Origin: Chitinophagaceae bacterium
GTDB lineage: Bacteria > Bacteroidota > Bacteroidia > Chitinophagales > Chitinophagaceae
Direction: 5' to 3'
Length of the DNA: 34,199 nucleotides
Assembly (NCBI GenBank): GCA_024643655.1
Contig: JAHEMM010000023.1
Location: 1-34,199, forward strand
Part shown: positions 1-7,371 of the stretch, piece by piece
How the letters are laid out: each line of letters starts with the position of its first letter
Position numbering within the stretch: position 1 is the first letter of the stretch
The notes under the pieces: generated by a model
Told to the model about the DNA's origin: nothing
Databases searched by the model: none
What the model saw: the letters and a program-made list of their open reading frames with translations, nothing else
Position numbers and translations under genes: made by a program

Positions 1-48
1 TTTGATGGTGTTACTTTTCTTTGCAATTTTCTTTTTTGCTACTGCCAT
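1..48 (-). CDS. N-terminus of an unidentified lysine-rich protein (partial)
   Basis: An ATG on the minus strand at 46-48 opens a frame that runs off the left edge of the window without a stop. The sixteen visible residues read MAVAKKKIAKKSNTIK, seven of them with side chains that would be basic. Such starts occur in small nucleic-acid-binding proteins (histone H1-like or ribosomal-type tails), but sixteen residues are too few to name the family. It has the same orientation as deoC, from which it is separated by about 175 bases. Whether this is the true start, or even a real gene, cannot be settled from this window. Confidence 0.4.
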   Translation of the reverse strand, partial: MAVAKKKIAKKSNTIK

Positions 49-189
49 AATATTTTTTTTGTTTTCTGGCGATATAAACTGGGATGACCTTCCGTTGCAA
101 TCGCATATTTGATAATTTATTTTCTTCCAGTGGAAGGAAATAAATTAATCACTCTTTATTATTTTATTCATTACAAAGTTTAAGACTCT

Positions 190-222
190 AAAGCCCCTCC
201 TTTGGAGGGTTTGGGGGAGGCT
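190..222. repeat. GC-rich hairpin, candidate dispersed repeat or deoC terminator
   Basis: This short C-then-G-rich block stands out in AT-rich DNA directly after the deoC stop codon. It holds a perfect six-pair hairpin (CCCTCC at 195-200, GGAGGG at 204-209, loop TTT), and its ends AAAGCC (190-195) and GGCTTT (218-223) can also pair to close a larger stem. On the minus strand the ends give a T-poor terminator at best. Similar C/G-rich blocks recur between genes in many Bacteroidota genomes, from memory, so it may be a member of a dispersed intergenic repeat family. Confidence 0.45.
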
Positions 223-223
223 T

Positions 224-1144
224 TTAATCCACCGAAAAATAATTTGCACTCTGATACAATCCTGTTTTCTCTTTCACCATTTGCATCAATACGTCATTTG
301 CCAGACTGCTGGCGCCAAAACGGAACCATTCATTATTTAACCAATCTTCGCCTAATACTTCTTTTACCATAACCAAATAATGTAAGGCCAGTTTTGATTT
401 TGAAATGCCACCGGCGGGTTTCATCCCGATCATCTTACCTGTTTTGTAATAAAAATCTCTGATTGCTTCCAGCATGACTAATGTTACAGGCATTGTAGCA
501 GCAGGCTGTATTTTCCCAGTTGATGTTTTAATAAAGTCAGCACCGGCATGCATAGCAATGTCACTGGCTCTTCTTACTTTGTCAAAAGTTCCGAGTTCCC
601 CTGTTTCCAATATGACTTTCAATCTTGCTTCGCCACAGGCTTCTTTTATGGCAGCTATTTCATCAAATACAAAATTATATTCACCCTCATGAAATTTTCC
701 ACGACTGATTACCATATCAACTTCATCGGCACCTTCATTTACTGCATATTTTGTATCTCTGATTTTAATTTCTTTTGGAGCTTGTCCACTCGGAAATGCA
801 GAAGCTACAGAGGCCACTTTTATACCAGAATCACCGAGTGCTTTTTTTGCCACCTTCACCATTGATGGATAAACGCAAATTGCTGCAACAGTTGGAATGC
901 TCTCCAACGCATCATGTGGGTGCATGGCTTTATAACAAAGCTGTTTCACTTTTCCATCAGTGTCCTTTCCCTCCAGCGTAGTAAGGTCGATCATGTTCAG
1001 TACCAACTTCAATCCATTCATCTTGGATTCTTTTTTGATGCTTCTTTTGGTAAATCTGGAAGCTCTTTCTTCTACACCCACCTGATCAATATGAGGTGAA
1101 AGTTTAAAATCGGGAAGTTTTATTTCGGAATTGGCAGTGGCCAT
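224..1144 (-). CDS. deoC: Deoxyribose-phosphate aldolase
   Basis: DeoC splits 2-deoxyribose 5-phosphate into glyceraldehyde 3-phosphate and acetaldehyde in deoxynucleoside catabolism, in the cytoplasm. The family signatures are clear: GADFIKTSTGK, whose first lysine (K206) is the Schiff-base lysine, and GMKPAGGIS, whose lysine (K242) is the second active-site lysine. The protein has 306 residues from the chosen start MATANSEIKL, close to the longer DERA type seen in Bacteroidota and animals rather than the 250-residue E. coli type. An in-frame upstream ATG at 1234 would add 30 residues, but a TATCTTTG promoter box (1168-1175) lies inside that extension, so the start at 1144 is preferred. It is divergent from the amidohydrolase operon. 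Function is very secure; the start is fairly secure. Confidence 0.95.
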   Translation of the reverse strand: MATANSEIKLPDFKLSPHIDQVGVEERASRFTKRSIKKESKMNGLKLVLNMIDLTTLEGKDTDGKVKQLCYKAMHPHDALESIPTVAAICVYPSMVKVAKKALGDSGIKVASVASAFPSGQAPKEIKIRDTKYAVNEGADEVDMVISRGKFHEGEYNFVFDEIAAIKEACGEARLKVILETGELGTFDKVRRASDIAMHAGADFIKTSTGKIQPAATMPVTLVMLEAIRDFYYKTGKMIGMKPAGGISKSKLALHYLVMVKEVLGEDWLNNEWFRFGASSLANDVLMQMVKEKTGLYQSANYFSVD

Positions 1145-1167
1145 ATTATTTATAATATTAAGGCTAT

Positions 1168-1175
1168 CAAAGATA
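1168..1175 (-). promoter_or_regulatory. deoC -7 promoter box
   Basis: TATCTTTG on the minus strand matches the Bacteroidota -7 consensus TAnnTTTG exactly, 23 bases before the deoC ATG at 1144. I see no convincing TTTG box 19-21 bases upstream of it, so this is a half-site call. Confidence 0.5.
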
Positions 1176-1250
1176 ACCAAAGTTATGGTGAAAGAAATCA
1201 GGCTATTTTGCGTCTTACGTAAACCTTTTATCAATTAATTAAACTTCTGT

Positions 1251-1275
1251 AAACCGATTGTTATAAATTCGGTTT
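1251..1275 (+). promoter_or_regulatory. Promoter-like box inside an inverted repeat, upstream of the amidohydrolase operon
   Basis: AAACCGA (1251-1257) and TCGGTTT (1269-1275) form a perfect seven-base inverted repeat with an 11-base spacer. The right arm overlaps TAAATTCG (1264-1271), a one-mismatch copy of the TAnnTTTG -7 box, 23 bases before the ATG at 1295. A repressor operator over the promoter is a plausible reading, but no regulator gene is visible in the window. Confidence 0.35.
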
Positions 1276-1294
1276 CTAATAAAACCACACTTAA

Positions 1295-4200
1295 ATGAGA
1301 AAAAACCGATTATGGCTGGCGGTATTGATTGCTTTTGGATATACTGCACCGCTTGTAGCACAACCGACTTTTCCAGAGAATGGAGTCGCAAGCCCAAGGC
1401 ATGGGCACTATGCTTTTACAAATGCTACTATAGTAAAAGATGCTTCTACAACAATTTCAAATGCTACACTTATAATCAAAGATGGGAAAATAGTATCTGT
1501 CGGTGTTAGTTTGAAAGTACCTGCAGGAGCAGTTGAAGTCGATTGTAAAGGAAAATTTATTTATCCATCTTTCATCGACATTTATGCAGATTATGGAATC
1601 GCTACCCCACAAAGAACTGGTGGTGGATTTAATTTTGGTCAGCCAGCACAATTAGAGTCTGCAACAAAAGGTGCTTATGGCTGGAATCAGGCAATAAAAA
1701 GCGATGTTGATGCTTATCGTGTATTTGCTGTCGATGATAAAAAAGCAAAGCCATTTAGAGATGCAGGTTTCGGGACGGTTCTAACACATGTAAAAGATGG
1801 TATAGCAAGAGGAACGGGAGTAGTTGCAACTTTGGCAAATGAAAAAGAGAATTTGGTAATTATAAAGGATAAAGCTTCGGCTCATTATTCTTTTAGTAAA
1901 GGAACTTCTACTCAAAGTTACCCTAGTTCAATGATGGGAATGATTGCTTTACTTCGTCAAACTTTTTTGGATGCACAATGGTATAAAAATAAACCAGCTG
2001 CAGAAGGCTTAAATCTTAGTTTACAATCCTGGAATGAAAATCTTGGTTTGCCTCAGATATTTGAAGCCAATGATAAATGGAATGATTTGAGAGCTGATAG
2101 AATCGGCGATGAATTTGGTGTTCAATATATCATCAAATCTGGAGATAATGAATACCAGAGAATTAAAGAAATGAAGAGCTCTAATGCAACTTTTATTGTG
2201 CCGCTTAATTACCCTAAAGCTCAGGATGTGGAAGATCCAAACGATGCAAGATTTGTTTCTTTAAATGATATGCGTCATTGGGAACTAGCTCCTACTAATG
2301 CAGCGGCATTTGATAAAGCAGGTATTCCTTTTTGTTTAACTACTGCAGATTTACCAGCTGTTAGTCAATTTTGGACTAATCTTCGTAAAGCGATAGAATA
2401 TGGATTAAGTGAGAATAAAGCGATGGAAGCTTTAACAAAAACTCCAGCAATAACATTGGGAATATACGATAGGGTAGGAAGTCTTGATGCTGGGAAATTG
2501 GCGAACTTTTTAATAACTAACGGTCCAATTTTTGAAACAAAAACTGCTATACAATACAACTATATCCAAGGAATTAAATATGCTGTAAAAGAGGATAATT
2601 TTATTGCAGGTACCTATAATCTTACCATCAATACACCAGGTGGAGATGAAAAATATACATTAGATGTAAAAAGTACAAGTGCTGTAACAATGTTTGGAAA
2701 AGACACATTGAACACAAAATTTAGTCAGGATGGTAAAGAGGTGTTTCTAACTTTTGCTCCTAAACCTATTCGTCAACGGCCAGCAGCAATGCCAGAAGGT
2801 GCACAGCGTCCGGGAGGGTTTGGAAGAACGGGTGCTGGAACAGAAGCAGCGTTACCTGTTAATGCTCCAAGACTGAGTGGAATGAGCAGTGGGACTGAGT
2901 GGAATGGAACAGGTATTGATTCGTTAGGTAATCCTTTAACCTGGACAGCTACGTTTGTAAAAGCGGCTGATGTAAAAAAAGATTCTGTAAAGAAAAAAGA
3001 TTCACCGGTAATTGGTAAAGTTGTTTTCCCATTTGAACCTTTTGGATGGGAGGAAGGTCAACAACCAAAACAAGAAACTATTCTAATAAAGAATGCTACT
3101 GTTTGGACCAATGAAAAAGAAGGGGTGCTTCAAAATAGCGATGTATTAATTAAAAATGGAAAAATAAGTGCTGTTGGCAAAAACCTTTCAGATGGATCAG
3201 CAAAAATAATTGATGGCACTGGCAAACATGTTACTGCCGGAATCATAGATGAACACTCTCATATAGCTGCAGCATCTATCAATGAAGGTGGTCAAAGTGT
3301 AACGTCTGAAGTTCGTATAGCTGATAACTTAAACCCCGATGACGTAAATATTTATCGTCAATTAAGTGGAGGAGTAACTACTTCTCATATTTTACATGGA
3401 TCTGCAAATGTGATTGGCGGACAAACTCAATTAATAAAAATGCGCTGGGGTGCCAATGATGATGATTTGAAATTCAAAGGCTGGCCGGGTCAAATAAAAT
3501 TTGCACTGGGCGAAAATGTAAAACGTTCTTCGTCTACTTCGGGTAATAATCGTTATCCAGATACAAGAATGGGAGTACAGCAGGTACTAATTGATGCATT
3601 TACAAGAGCTAAAGATTATCAAAAAGCCTGGAAAGAATATGATGCGAACAAAAATAAAAAAGGAGTTGTAGTTGTTGCGCCAAGAAGAGATCTTGAGTTG
3701 GATGCTTTAGTGGAGATTTTAGAAAAGAAAAGATTTATTACTTGTCACTCTTATGTTCAAAGTGAGATAAACGGAGCGATGGAAGTAGCTGATAAAATGG
3801 GATATACCGTTAATACATTTACGCATATTTTGGAAGGATATAAGGTAGCTGATAAAATGTTGAAGCATGGATCTTTTGCCTCTACTTTTTCAGATTGGTG
3901 GGCTTATAAAATGGAAGTAGAAGATGCAATTCCTTATAATGCCGCCATTATGCAAAAAGTTGGCTTGACTGTAGCTATCAATAGTGATGATGCTGAAATG
4001 GCTCGTCGGCTGAATCAGGAGGCTGCTAAAATTGTAAAATATGGTGGTGTAACTGAAGAAGAAGCATTGAAAATGGTTACACTTAATCCCGCTAAAATGT
4101 TACATGTAGACGATAAAGTTGGAAGCCTGAAAGCAGGAAAAGATGGTGATGTAGTACTATGGAGTGATCATCCTTTGGGTATTTATGCAAAACCATTATA

Positions 4201-4429
4201 TACAATAGTAGATGGAACAATTTATTTTGATAGAGAAAAGGATGAATTGTTACAGAAAAAAATAGATGATGAAAGATTGCGGTTAGTTAGAAAAATGAAT
4301 GGTGAAAAAAGAAGTGGCGGACCCACTATTCCAGCACAGCCGTCCTATCAAATTATGCATTCATGCAGTGACCATGGACATAGCCATGGATTATTGGTAA
4401 TAGATGCAGACGAAATTAATAACGACTAA
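1295..4429 (+). CDS. Secreted double-domain amidohydrolase family protein
   Basis: This 1044-residue protein starts with a signal peptide (about residues 1-22, ending VAQ) and carries two amidohydrolase-like domains in tandem, roughly 40-430 and 590-1010. The second has the metal-binding motif DEHSHIA (H654, H656), a later FTHILEG and NSDDAEM, so it can be catalytic. In the first, the equivalent DxHxH position reads DIYAD (residues 95-99), so both histidines are missing and it is probably a non-catalytic or scaffolding copy. A Pro/Gly/Arg-rich linker (about residues 490-515) separates them. The tail holds a His/Cys cluster, HSCSDHGHSHG, that could bind metal. It belongs to the imidazolonepropionase/prolidase-like amidohydrolases; the substrate is unknown. 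The next gene, only 10 bases downstream, is a related protein, so the pair is probably one operon and perhaps one complex. Confidence 0.88.
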   Translation: MRKNRLWLAVLIAFGYTAPLVAQPTFPENGVASPRHGHYAFTNATIVKDASTTISNATLIIKDGKIVSVGVSLKVPAGAVEVDCKGKFIYPSFIDIYADYGIATPQRTGGGFNFGQPAQLESATKGAYGWNQAIKSDVDAYRVFAVDDKKAKPFRDAGFGTVLTHVKDGIARGTGVVATLANEKENLVIIKDKASAHYSFSKGTSTQSYPSSMMGMIALLRQTFLDAQWYKNKPAAEGLNLSLQSWNENLGLPQIFEANDKWNDLRADRIGDEFGVQYIIKSGDNEYQRIKEMKSSNATFIVPLNYPKAQDVEDPNDARFVSLNDMRHWELAPTNAAAFDKAGIPFCLTTADLPAVSQFWTNLRKAIEYGLSENKAMEALTKTPAITLGIYDRVGSLDAGKLANFLITNGPIFETKTAIQYNYIQGIKYAVKEDNFIAGTYNLTINTPGGDEKYTLDVKSTSAVTMFGKDTLNTKFSQDGKEVFLTFAPKPIRQRPAAMPEGAQRPGGFGRTGAGTEAALPVNAPRLSGMSSGTEWNGTGIDSLGNPLTWTATFVKAADVKKDSVKKKDSPVIGKVVFPFEPFGWEEGQQPKQETILIKNATVWTNEKEGVLQNSDVLIKNGKISAVGKNLSDGSAKIIDGTGKHVTAGIIDEHSHIAAASINEGGQSVTSEVRIADNLNPDDVNIYRQLSGGVTTSHILHGSANVIGGQTQLIKMRWGANDDDLKFKGWPGQIKFALGENVKRSSSTSGNNRYPDTRMGVQQVLIDAFTRAKDYQKAWKEYDANKNKKGVVVVAPRRDLELDALVEILEKKRFITCHSYVQSEINGAMEVADKMGYTVNTFTHILEGYKVADKMLKHGSFASTFSDWWAYKMEVEDAIPYNAAIMQKVGLTVAINSDDAEMARRLNQEAAKIVKYGGVTEEEALKMVTLNPAKMLHVDDKVGSLKAGKDGDVVLWSDHPLGIYAKPLYTIVDGTIYFDREKDELLQKKIDDERLRLVRKMNGEKRSGGPTIPAQPSYQIMHSCSDHGHSHGLLVIDADEINND

Positions 4430-4439
4430 AATTACAGAT

Positions 4440-5762
4440 ATGTATAAATTATTTTTAATTCTTTCAATTGGTTTCTTCCTTTCAGCAACAGCGCAAGAAA
4501 CTGTGTTGCCCACTAAACCGCATAAGGGTGTTTCTTACATTAAGAATGCAACCATACATCTGGGAAATGGCAAAGTAATAGAAAATGGGACCATTAAGAT
4601 TAAAGATGGAAAAATAGAAGAAGTTGGCGCCAATATTTCTATTCCATCTGATAATGATAATGTAGTTGATGCAACGGGAAAACATGTTTACCCAGGTTTG
4701 ATCCTGGCTACCAGCTCACTTGGATTAAATGAAATAAATGCTGTTAAAGCTACCCAAGATGCAAGAGAGATTGGTGATATGAATCCGAATATCAGATCAT
4801 TGGTGGCTTATAATACTGATTCAAAAGTTATCAATACACTTCGTTCAAATGGTATTTTGTTAGCTAATGTAGTTCCACAGGGTAGTTTTGTTGCAGGGTC
4901 TTCTTCCGTTGTTCAGTTAGATGCATGGAATTGGGAAGATGCTGCTTATAAAACGGATGCGGGCATTCATATTTATATGCCATCCTTAATGTCAAGACCA
5001 GGAAGAGGTAGATTTGGTGGAGGCAGCGGACCACAACAACCACCCTCAGATCCGGTAAAGGAGGGGATAGAAAAAATGGAAAACCTCAAATCTTTTTTTA
5101 AAGAAGCAATGGCTTATTATAAGGAAGGAGTTCATGAAGAAACGAACCTGAAATTTGAGTCATTAAAAGGACTTTTTAGTAAAACTCAGAAATTGTACAT
5201 GCACGGTAACACGGTGAAACAAATATTAGTCGCTATCGATTTTGCAAAGGAGTTTGGAATTGATTTGGTTTTAGTTGGTGCCAGTGAGAGTTTTCAGGTT
5301 GCAGAATTGCTAAAGAAAAATAATGTTTCAGTTATACTTTCTCAACCACATAGTTTACCAACAGGCGAAGATGATGATGTAGATCAGCCATATAAAACTG
5401 CTGCTGCATTACAAAAAGCTGGAGTTTTATTTGCAATTTCTGATGATGACGGTCAAACTCGTGGAAGAAACCTACCCTTTAATGCAGGAACAGCAGCTGC
5501 TTATGGATTGACAAAAGAAGAAGCATTAGCTGCTATTACATTAAATGCTGCAAGAATTATGGGCGTAGCAGATAAAACTGGAAGTATTGAAGTTGGGAAA
5601 GACGCCAATATTGTTATTAGTGAGGGAGATATTCTTGATATGCGGACCAGTAATGTGACTGATGCTTTTATTCAGGGTAGAAAAATTGACTTGACTGATA
5701 AGCACAAATTATTGAACGATCGATTTAATCAAAAATATGATTTAAAGAAAAAAGGGTTTTAA
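4440..5762 (+). CDS. Secreted amidohydrolase-like protein lacking the HxH motif
   Basis: A 440-residue protein with a signal peptide (MYKLFLILSIGFFLSATAQ), related to the amidohydrolase encoded just upstream. The start at 4440 is chosen because the signal peptide begins there; an in-frame ATG at 4404 lies inside the previous gene. The fold is recognisable from the N-terminal beta sandwich (GTIKIKDGKIEEVG) and the C-terminal block (AITLNAARIMGVADKTG, then VGKDANIVI). Where a functional family member has DxHxH, this one has LATSS (residues 89-93), so the first two metal ligands are absent, although a late acidic cluster SDDDG remains. A Gly/Arg/Pro-rich insertion lies near residues 185-205. It may be a regulatory or structural partner of the upstream protein; hydrolase activity cannot be assumed. 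Confidence 0.85.
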   Translation: MYKLFLILSIGFFLSATAQETVLPTKPHKGVSYIKNATIHLGNGKVIENGTIKIKDGKIEEVGANISIPSDNDNVVDATGKHVYPGLILATSSLGLNEINAVKATQDAREIGDMNPNIRSLVAYNTDSKVINTLRSNGILLANVVPQGSFVAGSSSVVQLDAWNWEDAAYKTDAGIHIYMPSLMSRPGRGRFGGGSGPQQPPSDPVKEGIEKMENLKSFFKEAMAYYKEGVHEETNLKFESLKGLFSKTQKLYMHGNTVKQILVAIDFAKEFGIDLVLVGASESFQVAELLKKNNVSVILSQPHSLPTGEDDDVDQPYKTAAALQKAGVLFAISDDDGQTRGRNLPFNAGTAAAYGLTKEEALAAITLNAARIMGVADKTGSIEVGKDANIVISEGDILDMRTSNVTDAFIQGRKIDLTDKHKLLNDRFNQKYDLKKKGF

Positions 5763-5790
5763 TTCTATTTTTCAGATATATAATTATTTA

Positions 5791-5819
5791 AAGCCGGTTT
5801 TTATTTAACCGGCTTTTTC
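5791..5819. terminator. Bidirectional terminator between the amidohydrolase operon and the channel gene
   Basis: AAGCCGGTT (5791-5799) and AACCGGCTT (5807-5815) form a perfect nine-pair stem with a seven-base loop, flanked by A residues on the left and T residues on the right. It lies between convergent genes and can serve both. The channel gene's stop codon (5805-5807) is inside the hairpin. Confidence 0.85.
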
Positions 5820-6722
5820 TTGATGATTATTATCATCTAAGTCAATATGTTCGCCGCAAGTAGGACATTCATGCGTTTTTTTTATTCGATTAACTCTAAA
5901 CTCTTCTAGAAAACCCGCAGTGATTATACCAGCAGGTAAAGCAAAAAAAGCAACTCCAGTAAGCATTATTATGAGTGACATGGTTTTTCCCACTGGAGTA
6001 ACAGGAACCATATCCCCATAACCAGTGGTAGTTAAAGTGACAACCGCCCACCATATAGTAGCAGGAATACTGCTGAACTTTTCTGCACTTTCTAATTCTT
6101 GTAATTTTACTTCGTCTATCGGTATTTGTTGTTCAACTGCATAAATTTCAGCTTTTGCATTTGGATGATGTTCTGCAAAATAAATAGCACAAGAAGCAAT
6201 GATGACAAGAAATACTACAAGAATAAAACTTAACAAAAGTTCGTTTTTTCTTTTTTTGAAAACATTTGTAATCATCTGAGCGGATTTCATATAGGCTGTT
6301 AACCGGAACAACCTGAAAAAACGCATTAATCTTAGTATACGCAATACACGGAGGTCAAATCCAATAAGGACATGTATATAGAACGGGAGAATAGCAAGTA
6401 AGTCTATCAGCATTGCCGGAGTTAGCATGTATTTGATCCGGCCCCAAAGACTATGTTTATATTTCTCATCATAATTACTGCTCCATAAACGTAAAACATA
6501 TTCCACGGTGAATATGATTACTGAAACCAGATCAAAATATTTGAAGAATTGTTGTTCATAATAGTCGTCATGAAAGGAGGGTACTGTTTCCAGCATTACT
6601 GCAATTACATTCAGAATAATAAGAACAATAATAAATACGTTGATGATTTTATCCCAACGTTCATCACCAACTATTTCAGGGTGTAATAGTCCGTGTACTT
6701 TCTTTTTGGTTACTTTGTACAT
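5805..6722 (-). CDS. Voltage-gated potassium channel family protein
   Basis: A 305-residue inner-membrane ion channel with six transmembrane segments. S4 is visible as a run of regularly spaced arginines (LRVLRILRLMRFFRLFR, about residues 124-140), and the selectivity filter TTTGYGD (231-237) is the potassium type. Between S5 and the pore helix there is an unusually long hydrophilic turret (about 184-217). The short cytoplasmic tail ends with HECPTCGEH (284-292), a possible single zinc site made from two cysteines and two histidines. The start at 6722 (MYKVTKKK) is preferred over the ATG at 6743, because a near-consensus promoter box, TATCTTTA, at 6745-6752 would place transcription start between them. 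Family assignment is firm; gating and physiological role are not known. Confidence 0.9.
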   Translation of the reverse strand: MYKVTKKKVHGLLHPEIVGDERWDKIINVFIIVLIILNVIAVMLETVPSFHDDYYEQQFFKYFDLVSVIIFTVEYVLRLWSSNYDEKYKHSLWGRIKYMLTPAMLIDLLAILPFYIHVLIGFDLRVLRILRLMRFFRLFRLTAYMKSAQMITNVFKKRKNELLLSFILVVFLVIIASCAIYFAEHHPNAKAEIYAVEQQIPIDEVKLQELESAEKFSSIPATIWWAVVTLTTTGYGDMVPVTPVGKTMSLIIMLTGVAFFALPAGIITAGFLEEFRVNRIKKTHECPTCGEHIDLDDNNHQEKAG

Positions 6723-6807
6723 AGTTTGATTGCTAAGCAGCAATTAAAGATAAAAAAATATAGGACAAACTAATATTAGTTTTTGAAACCTAATGATAGC
6801 AACAAGC

Positions 6808-6855
6808 TATAAACAAAAATCCCCTTCGTTCTTACAAAGGGGATTTTTGTTTATA
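6808..6855. terminator. Long perfect terminator hairpin downstream of the small lipoprotein gene
   Basis: The arms 6808-6826 and 6837-6855 are perfect 19-base complements around a 10-base loop, with a GC-rich core (CCCC/GGGG) and an A/T-rich outer part giving a T-run on either strand. It follows the stop of the minus-strand lipoprotein gene at 6869. Confidence 0.85.
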
Positions 6856-6868
6856 GAAATAAATAATC

Positions 6869-7264
6869 TTATTGAGCAGGCATAATATCTTTTGCTAATG
6901 CCATAGACCAATCAGCCCATGCTTTTGCTTCTGCTGGATTTGAAGCTAGCTTCATTCCTATGCTTTGTGCTTTTGTAGCCCATTCTTGCATTCCTTTAGA
7001 AAGCTCCATTAATTTAGCAGGATCCTTCATGCCGGCTTTGTATTCAGCCATAAATGCACCGTATTCATTTGCAAATTTTTGCACTTCTGGATCAGAGAAA
7101 GTTGGAACACCAGCTACTGTTGCAGTAGTAGGTTCAGTAGTAGTAGTTTCTGTTGTCGGTGTAGTTGTTTCAGTGCCTTCAGGCTTTGCTTCGTCTTTTT
7201 TCTTGTCTTTACAAGATGAGGCCATAATGCCTACAAGTGCAATGATTGCAAATAACTTTTTCAT
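6869..7264 (-). CDS. Small putative lipoprotein of unknown function
   Basis: A 131-residue protein with a lipoprotein signal peptide (hydrophobic residues 4-14, lipobox MASSC with the lipidated cysteine at 18). The mature start is CKDKKKDE, followed by a Thr/Glu-rich linker (about residues 29-48) that probably spans space between lipid anchor and domain. The rest is a helical domain of about 75 residues rich in Met, Ala and Lys, with no motif I recognise. It is predicted to be anchored in the outer or inner membrane facing the periplasm or surface. It lies downstream of secA on the same strand with about 107 bases between, and ends at its own strong terminator. The function is unknown. Confidence 0.75.
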   Translation of the reverse strand: MKKLFAIIALVGIMASSCKDKKKDEAKPEGTETTTPTTETTTTEPTTATVAGVPTFSDPEVQKFANEYGAFMAEYKAGMKDPAKLMELSKGMQEWATKAQSIGMKLASNPAEAKAWADWSMALAKDIMPAQ

Positions 7265-7371
7265 TTTAATTGATTTTTGGTTTAATTTAATGAAAACGAA
7301 TCTAAAAATATTTTTTGTAAGTAATGCCTTTTTTTAAATATTCATTATAAATGCCCGGAAAAAAGATTTTT

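Noticed and set aside
1145-1234. Thirty-residue N-terminal extension of DeoC
   Set aside because: It overlaps an exact -7 promoter box and has no family resemblance, while the ATG at 1144 gives a normal start.
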